A stretch of 64,000 nucleotides of DNA, from the NCBI RefSeq assembly GCF_002878395.1, contig NC_061115.1, positions 53,505,352 through 53,569,351 on the forward strand, read 5' to 3'. The position numbers were made by a program, and so were the translations under genes. The DNA is from Capsicum annuum. Its lineage: Eukaryota; Streptophyta; Magnoliopsida; Solanales; Solanaceae. Below the pieces are notes generated by a model. The model had not been told where the DNA came from. It ran no database searches and worked only from the letters and a program-made list of their open reading frames with translations. Shown here piece after piece: positions 32,411 through 44,473 of the stretch (its first letter is position 1; the number at the start of each line of letters is the position of its first letter).

Positions 32411-35400
32411 ATATTGTCAGCATGTTTAACCTACTAGAAGAAAGGGAGGAACAAAATAAAGGACAAGACAAAAGCACATTAACTACAAATAATCACATAT
32501 GATATAAAGAACAATAAGGTTGAATAGAACAGGAAGGCATACATTACAAATATAGATTAGAATAGCAAGTGATAATACCGTGTCATTCAAAGGTCGACCG
32601 CAAGTTGCAAGCAAATAAAACCACTCTTTTAAATCCACAATACAAGATCCAAACATTAAACATTTGGGAAGCACATCTTTTCCTTTAATATATATATTTT
32701 TGGCACTTAAAATACATGAAAAATAAATACAGTCAGAATATATGTGTTACCATAAGTACAAAAATGAAAAAATAAAAAGCTTAAAGATAGTAAACCTACC
32801 ATTTTAACTTATTCAATCCACACTCGATGAATACCCAAAAATCAGTGTTCAAGCTTGATAGGTTATCAAGTGCTTCAATGTCATAGAACAAAGGATGCTT
32901 TTGATAAAAAAATGGATTGGGATGCACCCGAATCAAAATCTATCTTATATGGAGATTTGGCTAACTGTCCTACAAATTTCTGTCTAATCAATTTTTTAGG
33001 AATGGCATCCTTAACTTCTGCTTCCATGGAAGAAGACCTGGAATTCAACTCGAAAGCAACATCACTAATGGCTGATTTGCTGCCCTTTTTCCTCCTAATG
33101 TACATTCGTTTTTCAATTGAGAGCCTTTAAGTTTCAGTGGAGAGACTTTATTTTTCAATGGAGAAACACGAGTACTTTCTTGTTCATCATGTTAGAAAAC
33201 AGAGAAAAAATTAAAATTGATAGAAAAAACAACCATAAGGTAATAAAGAAAATAAAAAGATAGATCTTACAGATATCTCAACATTACAAGTTATTGAATC
33301 AATATTCACAAACTTCTTAGTTCCATCAACATCAAAAATCATGTCTTCTGTATCAACATTAATAACACCAAGCTCCTATTTAAAATCACAAACACATTCT
33401 AGTAAATTAGTTTAAGAAAAGAAGCATGTAAATTGGAACTTGAGATACTTATAGATATCTCAGTTTGAGTATTTTTGACATCAGGAGATGTTGGAAAACT
33501 AGAAGAGGCTGCAAACACACTAGAAATAATATTATTGATTATTGAATCAACATCGCCACAGTTCTTATTTCAATTAATGTTGTCCCCATCAACTTCAATA
33601 CCACAAAGCCCCATTGAACAACATAAACAAGTTGTGCATCAGTTTTAACAAATAGACTAGTGGAACAATTATCATTTTTTCTTGGTGATAAGAAGTTATT
33701 TGTCGTTGGAAATATGTTGCTCTCCCAAATGACTTTGTTAGGAAGTCTTGCCTCATCTTTTGAAGGTTTATTAAAAAATAATTTGTTTTGCAGATATATT
33801 ACTATGTACAATGGTTCCTATTTATAGTTTGACATTAAGAGAACATTTATAAATATCACAACCTTTTTCAATTTATGATGATGTTCCAGAATTATGGTTT
33901 TCTGTTGGGCAGACTTATCATGATATATGTTTTCAAAATTTGGTTTTCTATCAAGCAAAATTATGGTCGGTTTACCTGCAATTAAGAATAAAGAGAAGAT
34001 TTTGAGAACTCTTCTACCAAAGGATAAGGAAGTAGATCTTCATCCCCTGCATTCTTTTCCTACAAGGAAGAAAAATCAATGAGAGAACAAAAAGAATGCG
34101 TAATAAAGCAGACAATCAAAAAAAGGTAAATTTGAAGAAGAAAAATTGGGAGCTAGACGCATGTATTACCAAATCTTTCTTCCTAAGAACCTAGGTCATT
34201 GATTTGCTGATAATTTCCATTATAACATCTCAAAATTTTAAACCAAGCATCTAAATAATTGAAAGGAATTTTTTTTGGGTTTTAGCTATTTTTCGTCTAC
34301 AACTAAGCTCCTTGAATATCTGTTGGAACTCAGTTTTATTACGATCAACCAAATATTATCAATAATAACAAAGTAGAATAGCTTATTGCAACTTTTGTGG
34401 GTAGAACTACCAGCATAAAACTTAATTTCAAAATCAAAGATATACTGTATTGTTCATGAGAGAGTAAAAGGAACCTTATTTTCTTTATAAAGATAGTCTA
34501 TCCAAGAAAGTTTGTCAGCAAAGATTGCAATTTCTGATCTAAGATGGGCAAAGAGTAGCTATGAGATCAGATGAGGACCAAAATAAAACTAAAGAATGAA
34601 CTAAGTTCTTCGTATGGTCCAATCAAACGAGAACAAAAATATCTTTGTGAGGTGGTTCAACATCTTTGTGTTTTACAAATATTTAATGGGTTGACAATAT
34701 AAGGTCTGGATTACCTTATTCTTTCCCTATCTCATATCTTCCATGTTTAGAGGCCTCAACCAATTACTCTTTCTTCTACAACTTCTTTTTTCTTATCTGA
34801 ATAACCTTCTACATTCTCCCCTTCTTCAGCTTGCCGCTTCTTTTCCTATGAGGAAAAAGAATCAATAAGAGAACAAAAAAATATGCATAATAAAGCAGAC
34901 AGTCAAAAAAGGTAAATTTGAAGAAGAACAATTAGGATCTAGACGTATGTATTACCAAATATTTCTTCCTAGGAACCTAAGTCATTGATTAGCGCATGTT
35001 ACAAGGATCTTTATCTTGGCTAATATTAGTAGAAGATCCCAAGTGCATCTGTTTTTTATATGTACAAAAGGAAACTTTCAAAATGCTCATTCACCTTGAT
35101 GTAGTAAGATAATAGAATATAAGTATGATAGATTCTCCTTGACCAATTTAACGAATGTTGAGAAGACTAATAAGTAAGATAGCACAAGCAGTATAAGGTC
35201 ACATATACCAATTGAAGAGTAAGTAATTTTCTTCACAAATCTTTACACACTGTTTAGCATTATATTCAAAACTGCCATTAACAAAATAGGGTTTATTACG
35301 TCTAGCTGAAGTACAATTAGATGCAGTGTGACCCTCTTCACCACAATTATAGCATGTTCGCCAACTCCCATAAGAACATAAAAAGACAAGCCAGGAAACT

Positions 35401-36780
35401 ATTTACTTACTGATCTCTCATTTTATGTAGGTTTGTAAGGATCATCAGATTGACCATCAACCATTGGATCATAACTTGGTTCACCTTGTAGATTATCCGG
35501 TTGTTTATCTGATAGAATATCCCCATCTGCTTTAAGCTTTTCCAATAGTAATCTTTTGATTTTCGATAATTCGGACTTCAAAAATTTGTTCTCATTAAGA
35601 ATCTTTTTAAACTTCTTCGAACACGTGCTTTGAAGCTTTTGCATACACAATACATGAAAAATTAAAAATAATCTATTTAAAAGATAAGTTTATAAGAGGA
35701 AATAGACGAAATGAATCGATGCATACATCAAGTTTCTGATTTAACACACTGAATTGCTTGTCTTCACTATCACTATTACTTGGAAGCTCATGCTCTAATG
35801 AGAATGCCTTAATCGCACCTTTCTATTAACCAAAAAAAAAAAATAGAAATTTCAATACACACATACTAATTAAAAAATAAAAATAAAAACAAAATAGGCG
35901 TACGTGCTTACCGAAGATTTTGACTTCTTTGACTTAAAAAAACTTAACTACTGTTGTGTATTGTAGAGTAGTACATGCCACATAACGCAACATCAGAGGA
36001 TATTTTTCTTCAGAGACTATCTGCATATTTTTTCTCTATATTTGGGAAAAATATCCCATGTCCATACCATAAATGCATATGAAAAAACAACAAGTTGGAA
36101 TGATGATCCGACAGTGGTTTTTGTTGGTTTCAGTGAGATTTTCAATGAACTTATAGTTTCATTGAAAGATAATTCACCCCATCCAAACTCTCTACACAAA
36201 TCTGCATCCTCCAAAATCATAATAAGATCAGCATAGATGACCTTGATAGGCCTCCCAACAACAACACGCGTCCTAAAATACATATTTCAGATAGCTTGAC
36301 AGCATCTAAATCATTTTGGACTTTATCTTTCCTTGTTTCCATAAAAGTTTTCAAGTCCTCCATTTTTAATTTATCAGTACCATCAAAGTAAGTGTTCAAT
36401 AGATGACTACTACCTCCCTTTCCCTAATTGATGATAATACATTACTTGAACTTTTAGTTGAAAATCCAATAACAAGACCAAATTCATCAAGTGTAAACTC
36501 AATGTAACTTTTCTGGACATAAAATGCCATTGAATTCTTCTTGTTACATCTTATTTTTGATAAAATCATGTAATGTCAAAGCATACCTGATGGATTTAGA
36601 TTACCTAATTGCATGAAGTTCTCATAAATACTTTTCTCTAACAATGATAACTGATTGTCATCTAAAAAGCTCGTTATAGTTGTGTGATAATTTGAATCTC
36701 CTCTCCAATGGGGATCTGATTTGAACCAATCATTAGGATTAATAAAGTACTCAATATGATTTATCTTGCTAAACATGCTT

Positions 36781-37520
36781 TACAAAATCTGCAGAGTTAC
36801 AAAGATAAAAACAACTTTTAAATTAAAAATTAACAACAAAACAAGAATCAAGCTACAAAATAAAATTTATTGAATAAAAAAATTGACCCAATCGCTACAC
36901 AAAACACCCAAAATCCAAACCTAAACGACCTAATTATTGGACAATAATGAGATCAGTGAGTAGAGAAACCACCGAAAATGTATTTCCATCAAGGTGATGT
37001 AGATAAAAAAATAGAGTTTAGAAATTAATCTATGCATTATAGAATGTGATTCATAGAAGAGAAAAGTGATTTTCAACTCAAAAAATTGCTAGGTAACAAA
37101 TACTTCAAATTCATGCAATAAGATTAAGAAAAAATGAGAGAGAATTACCTAAAGTACAGAGCAATGAAGGGTAAAATAAAAAACCCTAAAGGTAGAATGC
37201 GATTTCACCAAAGGGAAGGAGAGAAATCCGAAGCTCAAGCTTTGAGAGGAAATTTTTTGTAGCTTTATGAAATTTGTCCTACCTTGAGCTTTGTTCAAAG
37301 GCTAAATGTATTTTTAACTTTATTTTTGGGTACAAAATGTACTATATTAATCCGACGCTTTCGAGCTTTAAGATGAAATTTGTCCTACCTTTAGCTTTGT
37401 GCAGAAGGTAAATGTATTTTTAACCTTTTTTTTGTACAAAAATATATTTTTAAATTAAAGTTGGTGTAAATAAATTATGTCATTCAAAAAATAATTGATT
37501 TTTAATAAAAAAAATATATC
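36781..37520. other. Leader region upstream of the Ulp1 gene (minus strand)
   Basis: AT-rich DNA 5' of the DUF1985 block. No clear exon or promoter motif. It contains a diverged internal duplication: GAAATTTGTCCTACCTTGAG near 37270 and a close copy near 37376. Confidence 0.4.
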
Positions 37521-38100
37521 TCAAATTGTGCCTCATGGGCAAACGCTAACACTATTAATCTGCATTAAATTAGCTAATGTTCTGCAAGAGGCAAACTTAG
37601 ACCCAGCAAAATAAGTTATGTCATGTGGGTAAGAGTAGACATTATTAGTTTGTATTGACATAATTTTACGATGTCTAACTTATGATGTCTAGTGTTTATA
37701 ATGTCTAACATAGAGTCCACCCAGATAAAAGTTATGCCTTATGGACAAAAGTTGACATCACCTTAGTCTGTAATGATTTGACAGATGATTTATATCTATT
37801 ACCCTAGGGGCAAGAATCTTAAATTACAAAAGAATAAGTTATGCCCTATGGGCAAGAGTTGACTTAACATTAGTCTGTAATGATTTGACAAATGATTTAT
37901 AATTATTGACCTAGAGGCAAGACTAGAAACAAGTACATGAGCAAGAGTTGCACTACTTTAGTCTTTAATGATTTAGTAAATGATCTATAAATCTTGCCCA
38001 AGAGGCAAGACTTTTAGATCACAAAAGAACAAGTTGTGCCCCATGGGCAAGATTTGACACTAGCATAGTCTGTACTAATTTGACAAAATGTATCTTATGA
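37520..38100. repeat. ~105-bp repeat array, right block 1 (about 5 units)
   Basis: Same + strand orientation as the left array: TTGTGCCTCATGGGCAAACG at 37524, TTATGCCCTATGGGCAAGAG near 37838, and TTGTGCCCCATGGGCAAGAT near 38034, with matching second-hairpin words such as CCCAAGAGGCAAGACTTT. Units are more diverged at the left edge. Confidence 0.85.
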
Positions 38101-39085
38101 ATTTTTCAAAAAATTAATGTGTGTGAATAATTTACACTATTTCACTATGTCTAACTTATGTTATACTCTTAACATAAGTTGATAACTCGAAAAGAGAATA
38201 CATCATGACCTTTATATAACTTGACTTGACAAAAATAAACTCACAAGTTAAAAGATCAAGATCAAAATTTGATATAAAAAAGTCAAAAGAGCAAGTATTA
38301 AACTATTAAGAAAAATAAAATAAGAAAAAATAATGCAATAATTTACAAAAGGATAAGCAAAAATAGTGGTAAATTAGTTGAAAGTAAACACTGTCAATTA
38401 CAACTTGAGTGACCATCTTTAAACATCATAAAGAAACAAATGAAAAACTTAAATCCTCTTAAGAATTTTCCACGTCTTCAGCAGTACAAATTCATCTTTT
38501 ATTGAAATATGATCAAAAACATCTGATGGCATTGGAGTTATTAGAGTAAAACTAGGATCATAATTTTTATCTGATACTTCGTACCGCTTTTTTTCTTAGA
38601 AAGCAAGTCATTAATATTTTCAGGAGGGGTTGAAAGATCAATTTCTCTGCTTTGAAGCTTGGAAAAAATCTAGGAACTGGTTTCAAACTTGACTTCATCT
38701 TCTAGAATAAGCACATTTTGTTCCTGCAGTTCATCCAGCCCTTGAAATTTGCAAGGACAACTCCCCGTTCGTCTCATGGTTTATGTAATCCCTGAATAAG
38801 CTCTACAATAGAATCACACTTGGACTCTAGAGACTATATCAAAAGAAATTAATAATGTCAACAACACAATTATTGATATAATGATGTTGTTAATATTGAA
38901 TAAAAAATCTAATGTGAAATTTACCTTAATATGGTTCATAATCCCATCTAAAGAAGTATCAAGATGAGTCTTAATAGAAGATGTCACTCTTTGCATAAAA
39001 ATTGCAAAATAAAAAGAAAGATAACTAATTGAACTATGATTTGAACAGTAAAATAATAAAGATATATTCTATATTAAAGAAAAAG
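38101..39085 (-). other. Segment with a possible minus-strand exon, unrecognised
   Basis: Minus-strand translation from 38996 gives VTSSIKTHLDTSLDGIMNH, and further down LANFKGWMN...SSLKPVPRFFPS... and VFDHISIKDEFVLLKTWK with stops between. It could be a decayed exon of an element gene, perhaps a coiled-coil linker, but I do not recognise the family. Confidence 0.3.
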
Positions 39086-39087
39086 AG

Positions 39088-39305
39088 AGTGACATAAGAT
39101 TTGACACTAGCGTGTCTTTATTGATTTAGTAAATGATCTATATATCTTGCCCAAGAGGCAAGACTTTTAGATCACAAATGAACAAGTTATTCCCAATGGG
39201 CAAGAGTTGACACTACTGATTTGGCAAATGATCTATAACTCTTGACCTAGAGGCAAGACTAGACACAAGTCCATGTGTAAGAGTTGACACTGCCTTAGTC
39301 TGAAG
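39088..39305. repeat. ~105-bp repeat array, right block 2 (about 2 units)
   Basis: Two units marked by CTTGCCCAAGAGGCAAGACT (~39147), TTATTCCCAATGGGCAAGAG (~39187) and CTCTTGACCTAGAGGCAAGA (~39239). Confidence 0.85.
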
Positions 39306-40228
39306 TCCATTAGATTCAGTTGCCCAACTTTCCTGCCTACTTCAGCAAGTAGTGGATACCAAGTTGAGCCATTGAGGGTAAACTGGAGAAGCTGTGCACA
39401 AAGCCTAATCTCTCCTAAAAGCTAAGTAATAATCACAAAGTGACAAATCGACAACCTACTATTAAGTTCTTATTATATGTAAATTAAGTAATAATTGGAA
39501 CCAATCTAACTAGTTAGCACATTGACAATATAAAGAACATGAAGCTGGAGGTTTATAAGCACAATGGCCGGAGAAAAGGATCAAAAAGCACAAAGATGTA
39601 CATTAAATACCAATAGTTTGCCCAATTACATAATTTTCTCACTCTTTTTAAAATGAAGACCTTAAATCAATAAGCCTCCAGTGATTCCACTTTCTATTTC
39701 TCATTACAGGTCCTACAAAGTTGTAGATAAGTACAAGCAATATTTCACAGTTTTCCTTTCTCTAATTGCTTTTTCTTCACACACAAATGAACAAAATCTT
39801 CTTCTACTAAAAAGAGGTCTTAACTTCTTTATTCACTTTTCTAGTTCTGCACTCTTACGCAATGTAAATGAAGCCTTAACATGGTGTCATTCTTAGAAGC
39901 AATTCAACATCGTTCAACTAATCAACAACAAAACATAAATTAAATCAAAATAGAAAAACATGTTTAATACACTCAATAAAACCATAAAATTTTCTTGTGA
40001 AAAGATTTTAACGATAACAGGGTGAACAACTAAATGTTCTGTTTTTAGCCTTTTAAAGCTAGACATTCTCCAGATTCAAGTCTGTAAATCAAACTAAACA
40101 CACTCTTTCAAAAGTCATTGCATTACGTCAATTATCAACCTGCAACATTTTTCCTTTATTCAAACATAAATATCAAAAGAAAAACAATTACAAGAGCAAG
40201 TATTTTCTTGTTGCACCCAAGAGTAAGG
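39306..40228. other. MULE interior, no recognised feature
   Basis: AT-rich sequence with one 71-codon + strand frame (39681-39896) that I do not recognise and regard as chance. Confidence 0.5.
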
Positions 40229-40280
40229 GTGCAGGACTTTGGTCAAGTGGTCAATGAAGAGTTTGAGAACTACGAGGTCA
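40229..40280 (+). repeat. Possible SINE 5' fragment
   Basis: TTTGGTCAAGTGGTCAATGA resembles the box-A region of nightshade SINEs, followed by TTTGAGAACTACGAGGTCA. It stops where the next repeat array starts. Too short for certainty. Confidence 0.3.
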
Positions 40281-40740
40281 ATAATTGTGCCCCATAGGCA
40301 AGAGTCGACATTGCCTAAGTCTGTACTTATTTGGTAGTTGATTTATAACTATTACCCTAGAGGCAAGACTTATCCCACAAAGAAACAAATAGCCCCTATG
40401 AATAAAAGTTGACACTACCTTGTTTTGTAATGATTTGGTAGATGCGCTTTAACTCTTTTCCTAAAGGCAAAACTTAGACACCAAAGAGACAAGTCCATGG
40501 ACAAGAGTTGACACTGTCTTAGCCTTTAATAATTTGTAGATAATCTATAACTCTTTTTCAAGAGGAAAGATTATTAGATCACAAAAGAATAAGTTGTGCC
40601 GTATGGGCAAGATTTGACACTAGCATAGTCTGTAATGATTTGATAGATGATTGAGAACCTTGTCCTAGAGGCAAGACTTTTAGCCCCCAAAAGAACAACT
40701 TATGCGCAATGGGCAAGAGTTGATACTAGCTTAGCCTGTA
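40270..40740. repeat. ~105-bp repeat array, right block 3 (about 5 units)
   Basis: Units marked by TTGTGCCCCATAGGCAAGAG (~40286), CTATTACCCTAGAGGCAAGA (~40347), and later TTATGCGCAATGGGCAAGAG (~40700) with GTCCTAGAGGCAAGACTT (~40660). Same orientation as the others. Confidence 0.85.
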
Positions 40741-41744
40741 TTGTGCTACAAACTATTGAAAATTTAAGACTTGGAGATTACTATTTCAAGCTTGAAAAAG
40801 AATGATAATATTTTGAAAACTTGATTATATCATGTATGACTTTTTTATATAGAGATTTACATGTTTTACTATAATTAGGACCCAAGTTACGCACAATCTC
40901 TAAATTTTAAAGATTATTTTCTTGATGTTGATCTATAAATCTTGGAATTAGCAAGGCTCAAACGACATCAAACGTTCATAATATATAAGCAAGAGAATGA
41001 CAAAGCTGACTGACAAGTTTAGCATCATTTCTAACTCAAAATTCTCTAACGAGATTCCTCCCTTGATATTGACAAGAAACAATCAAAATATTGTAATGAC
41101 CATCTTATCATTTTTAAACTGAGCATCTTTAGAACACAATAGAGTACTCTAGAGGAGAACAAATCCAGACCCACTTTGAACAAACCATAAACTTCAAAGA
41201 ATGATAACATAATTGATTACAGTAGCACACCAAAGAGGTAAATGCAAATTTAAACATGTATTATAATACCATGTACATACATATTTGACTAAAAAAAATG
41301 TACTTGACTAGTTTTTCAAGGCCTATCTAAGAAAGATTACTTCTTCGAATTAGGCAAATATTGTAAATTTACCCATAAGTTTTTAATACCCAAACATAGA
41401 GTATGATTTCAAACATTTCTCTAGCCAAGCTAGAATCTTATAGAGATGATTTCTAACCAAAATAAAAAAAGAATAAAATAAATAAAGTAACACACTAACA
41501 CCTTTGGCAGCAAAGTATCTAGGGCACACATAAAAACATGTACAAAATAAGCAAATAAGTTATCACTGGCCTAACGTAGACACTTAAAACCTGATCTGAA
41601 AAATAGTCCTAATCTTACCTCATTGTGAGCTAATTGTCAAGTCATTTTAGTTTACAAAATTAGAACAAAGTGGTTTCATTAAAGTGTTTAAACAAACTTA
41701 AGAGAAAATCCCAACTATTGGCATATTTGACTTCAACATTCATC
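40741..41744. other. MULE interior, no recognised feature
   Basis: AT-rich DNA between two repeat blocks, with no coding frame or terminus seen. Confidence 0.5.
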
Positions 41745-42015
41745 ACTTGTACATAATATTACTAAGTTAGTAGATGATCAATAAATCTTGACATAGACGC
41801 AAAGACTTAGCCCCCATAGAAACAAGTTAAGTATCATGGATAAGAATTGGTCCTGCCACATTGTTTATTAATTAAACAGATGCTCAATAACTCTTACTCT
41901 AGAGGCAAGACTTATCCCACAAAGAAATAACTAGTCCCTTTGGATAAGATTCGACACTACCATGTTCTGTAATGATTTGATAGATGCTTTGTAATTCTTG
42001 TCCTAGAGGCAACAA
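41745..42015. repeat. ~105-bp repeat array, right block 4 (about 3 units)
   Basis: The most diverged block: ATCTTGACATAGACGCAAAG (~41787), CTCTTACTCTAGAGGCAAGA (~41892) and TTGTCCTAGAGGCAACAA (~41998). It ends about 730 bp inside the right terminus, mirroring the left array. Confidence 0.75.
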
Positions 42016-42660
42016 TTAACTCTGAATAAACATATTAAAAGGAAGATAGAATAACAGAGAATTCTTCATTGGTAAAATATATAAAAAGTGAGGTTGCAAT
42101 TTTTGTAGTATACTAATAGACATTGATGTAAAATACATGTAAATGATGAAGTAAATTTAGTAGAAACTTATATCAACAATGATGTCAATTAAGTTTGAAG
42201 GCAAAAGTCCTGAAGAATTGGAAGCAACATACTGAGAGATGCTGTATTTCTTCATCAGAAGCAACATTTATCTTTTTCTGTTTATCGAGATTGAAGATTT
42301 GAGAGAAGTTCGATGAAGAGAAAGAGGAGCAACGATAAAGAGTATTTGAGAAAAATAAGGGAAAAAGGGAGCAACGAGAAAGAGTATTTCAGAAAAATCA
42401 GAAAAAAAAGAAAAAATAATAAAAACCAAAAATAAAGGTTAAAGACAAATGAATTAAAAAAATAAAGAAATAGATAATACTTGAGAAAAAAGAAAAAAGA
42501 GAAAAAAAATAAAGGTTGAAACAAATGAATTAAAATATGAAAATAAAATTAAAGGAAAAAATAAAAAAAGTGAAAATAATAATAAATAGAATTTAAGAAA
42601 CAAATGAGTTTGAAAAGTTTAAAAATATATTTGAGGTATAGAGGTACTTAAAAAGGAAGG
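42016..42660. other. Right subterminal region of the large MULE
   Basis: Purine-rich, low-complexity DNA (42290-42600) with a diverged direct duplication around GAGCAACGAGAAAGAGTATT (~42327 and ~42369). No gene. Confidence 0.5.
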
Positions 42661-42752
42661 AAGGCTAGTCTTTAAAGACTTTTCTTATTGGGGTCAAAAA
42701 TCTGAAGCCACCCATATTTGGGTTTATGACATGTAATTTTCTGGTATCTAAC

Positions 42753-43442
42753 ACTGTATAAGTATGTATCTCTCGTATTATTTTATTTGTGTGAAAAATG
42801 CATAAGAGAGATACATAGTAATAAAGCAAGAGATACATATATAATACTTCTATGTATAATATGTATCTTCTAGTATATTTTTTTTGGGTTAATTACATAT
42901 GTGAGAGATACATATTATTACAGGAAGAGATACATTTAAGGTTCTTATAAGTTTAATATGTATCTCTTACAAGATATGTTAATGTAGATATAACTGTGGA
43001 TAGATTGTATGTTTCAAAATATTATATATCTCTTATAAGAGATAAGAATAGTATTATGCGAATGTTATGTCATTTTTTTTGTGTCAATAACACTATATGC
43101 GATCGGCAACATGCTTCCTAATATTAAAAAATAAAAATATTGTGTCACTGCAACAATTAAATTTGATTGAAAAAAAAAACAGATAAATATAGTGAAAATC
43201 GAATTAAAAAAAAAAAAAAAGAAAGAAGAAGAATGAAGTAATAGCACAAAAAAAAAAAGAAGAAGCAGAAGAGTGAATTTACAAATTGATTATGGAGATG
43301 AATATGTAAAAAAAAATGAATTGGTAACAATATACCATCTTTTAGAGGATTTTTTTTTTGGTTAACTAGATGATTGGATGTGTTAGTTGCTAATTAAATG
43401 TTGCATTAATTGTTACATTCCTTAATTTAAGCTAATCAATTA
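42753..43442. other. GATACATA-rich spacer right of the large MULE
   Basis: Repeated AGAGATACAT / TATGTATCTC words and poly-A/T runs. The left flank of the MULE has similar GATACAT words, so it may have inserted into an older repeat. No gene. Confidence 0.4.
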
Positions 43443-43680
43443 CACCCTCCGTCTCGTCCTAAATTTTCTAATTTGATTTTTCATTTTACTTATCTTTTTT
43501 TATTAATCAAGAAGAGACATTTTTTTTCATGTTATACCCTTTGCTTTAATTAATTTTTCTTTAAATTAAAATATAAACATCATGTAATAGGAGTACTAGG
43601 TAAACTAGTCATGTTATTAATTATTATTTTTAATCAATGTGTAATCTCAATTTGAAACGGATAATTTGAGACGGATGAAG
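43443..43680. mobile_element. Stowaway-like MITE, 238 bp
   Basis: TA target duplications (43441-43442, 43681-43682) flank inverted ends CACCCTCCGTCTCGTCC and the complement of AATTTGAGACGGATGAAG. Diverged but typical of Tc1/mariner Stowaway elements. Confidence 0.7.
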
Positions 43681-44126
43681 TAAATAATAAGATATATCAT
43701 TACCTTGTATCTCACTTAACTTATATGTGTCTGAAAATCAAAATAAAGAAATTTTATGAGATTTAAAAAAATATATATATATATATATATAAATATGGAT
43801 AAACTTGTCGAAATTTATATAAATTTTACAATAAATAATCGGCTTGAATTGGACCAAACTAGGAAATGACCAGTACGTGAAATTTTGGCCATTTCGGCCA
43901 GAATTGCTTTGGGAAAAGGGAAAACCTAACTCTTAAGTTGTTTTACCATCATAGCATCAGTGTCATCTTAAGTTATTTGTCTACCTAATTCTTGCTAGTT
44001 GCTCGGTGTTGTATGACCTAGGTTCGCAACAGAAGCGTAAAACTGATGTCACTGGCTTAATTATGTTGAAGGTCATTTACACTTCAATTTTATTTTTTTT
44101 GGTTGAAGTACGAAAAGAGTCCTAAT
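43681..44126. other. AT-rich spacer
   Basis: Contains a TA microsatellite (about 43770-43791) and a short dyad-like segment TTTTGGCCATTTCGGCCAGA near 43883. Nothing else recognised. Confidence 0.4.
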
Positions 44127-44134
44127 GTTGGAAC

Positions 44135-44441
44135 TAGGGGTGTACAAACCAAACCATCAAGTCAAACCAAATCGAGGAACCAAATCAAATCGAAAAAAAA
44201 AAAAACGACTTATGATTTGATTTGGTTGGTTTGGTGTTTGAAAAAAAAAACGACTATTCTTGATTTGGTTTGGTGTTAACAAAAAAAAAAGTCAAATTGA
44301 ACCCAAATCAAACCAACATAACATATATATATATGTGTGTATGTATATATGCATATATATAATTTAACTTTTTATACATAAAATATTAATTATAATCTAC
44401 TTTTTCAATTAGTTTTATTAATTTTAATATTTAGAAAGTAG

Positions 44442-44473
<32 letters not shown>

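Larger units (their letters stand above)
26422..36780 (-). pseudogene. Ulp1-like cysteine protease gene of the MULE (DUF1985 + C48), decayed
   Basis: Minus-strand pieces read in order as a DUF1985-Ulp1 polyprotein. DUF1985-like: 36776-36576, then IEFTLDEFGLVIGFSTKS (~36510), YFDGTDKLKMEDLKTFMETR (36390s), FGWGELSFNETISSL and FQLVVFSYAFMVWTWDIFP (36240-36050). A coiled-coil-like piece follows at 35650-35423. Possible linkers are 33811-33539 and 33105-32881 (AKSPYKIDFDSG). The protease domain is 27309-26734 with catalytic-His motif GHWILGVFDF and CIYVYES where VYDS is usual, then 26709-26422 with ICEAFVCAFAEYF (family DCG-FVCAFAEY) and YGALLWDYGKRK. Stops and frame changes break the DUF1985 part, and a solo LTR separates the domains. 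Known homologues are SUMO/ubiquitin-like proteases co-carried by KI MULEs; their role in transposition is unknown. Confidence 0.75.
20139..42743. mobile_element. Ulp1-carrying Mutator-like element (Kaonashi/KI type), 22.6 kb
   Basis: Bounded by a perfect 9-bp direct duplication GTATCTAAC (20130-20138 and 42744-42752). The outer ~80 bp are diverged inverted repeats: ACCCAAAATTAGGGGGGCTT on the left against ACCCAAATATGGGTGGCTTC on the reversed right, then AACCCCAAATAA against GACCCCAATAAG. Inside are a mudrA-like transposase (+), a convergent DUF1985/Ulp1 gene (-), a WD40 fragment, a nested solo gypsy LTR and arrays of a ~105-bp unit starting ~790 bp from the left end and ending ~730 bp from the right. 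TSD length, TIRs, transposase type and Ulp1 partner all fit a KI/Kaonashi MULE. Frame breaks suggest it is no longer autonomous. Confidence 0.85.

Noticed and set aside
32483..32674. Possible continuation of the WD40 fragment upstream on the minus strand
   Set aside because: VDLKEWFYLLATCGRPLNDT has no WD40 signature; more likely Ulp1-gene or noncoding sequence.
42282..42524. 80-codon minus-strand frame, nearly all Phe/Leu
   Set aside because: Translation of a purine-rich low-complexity tract; not a membrane protein gene.
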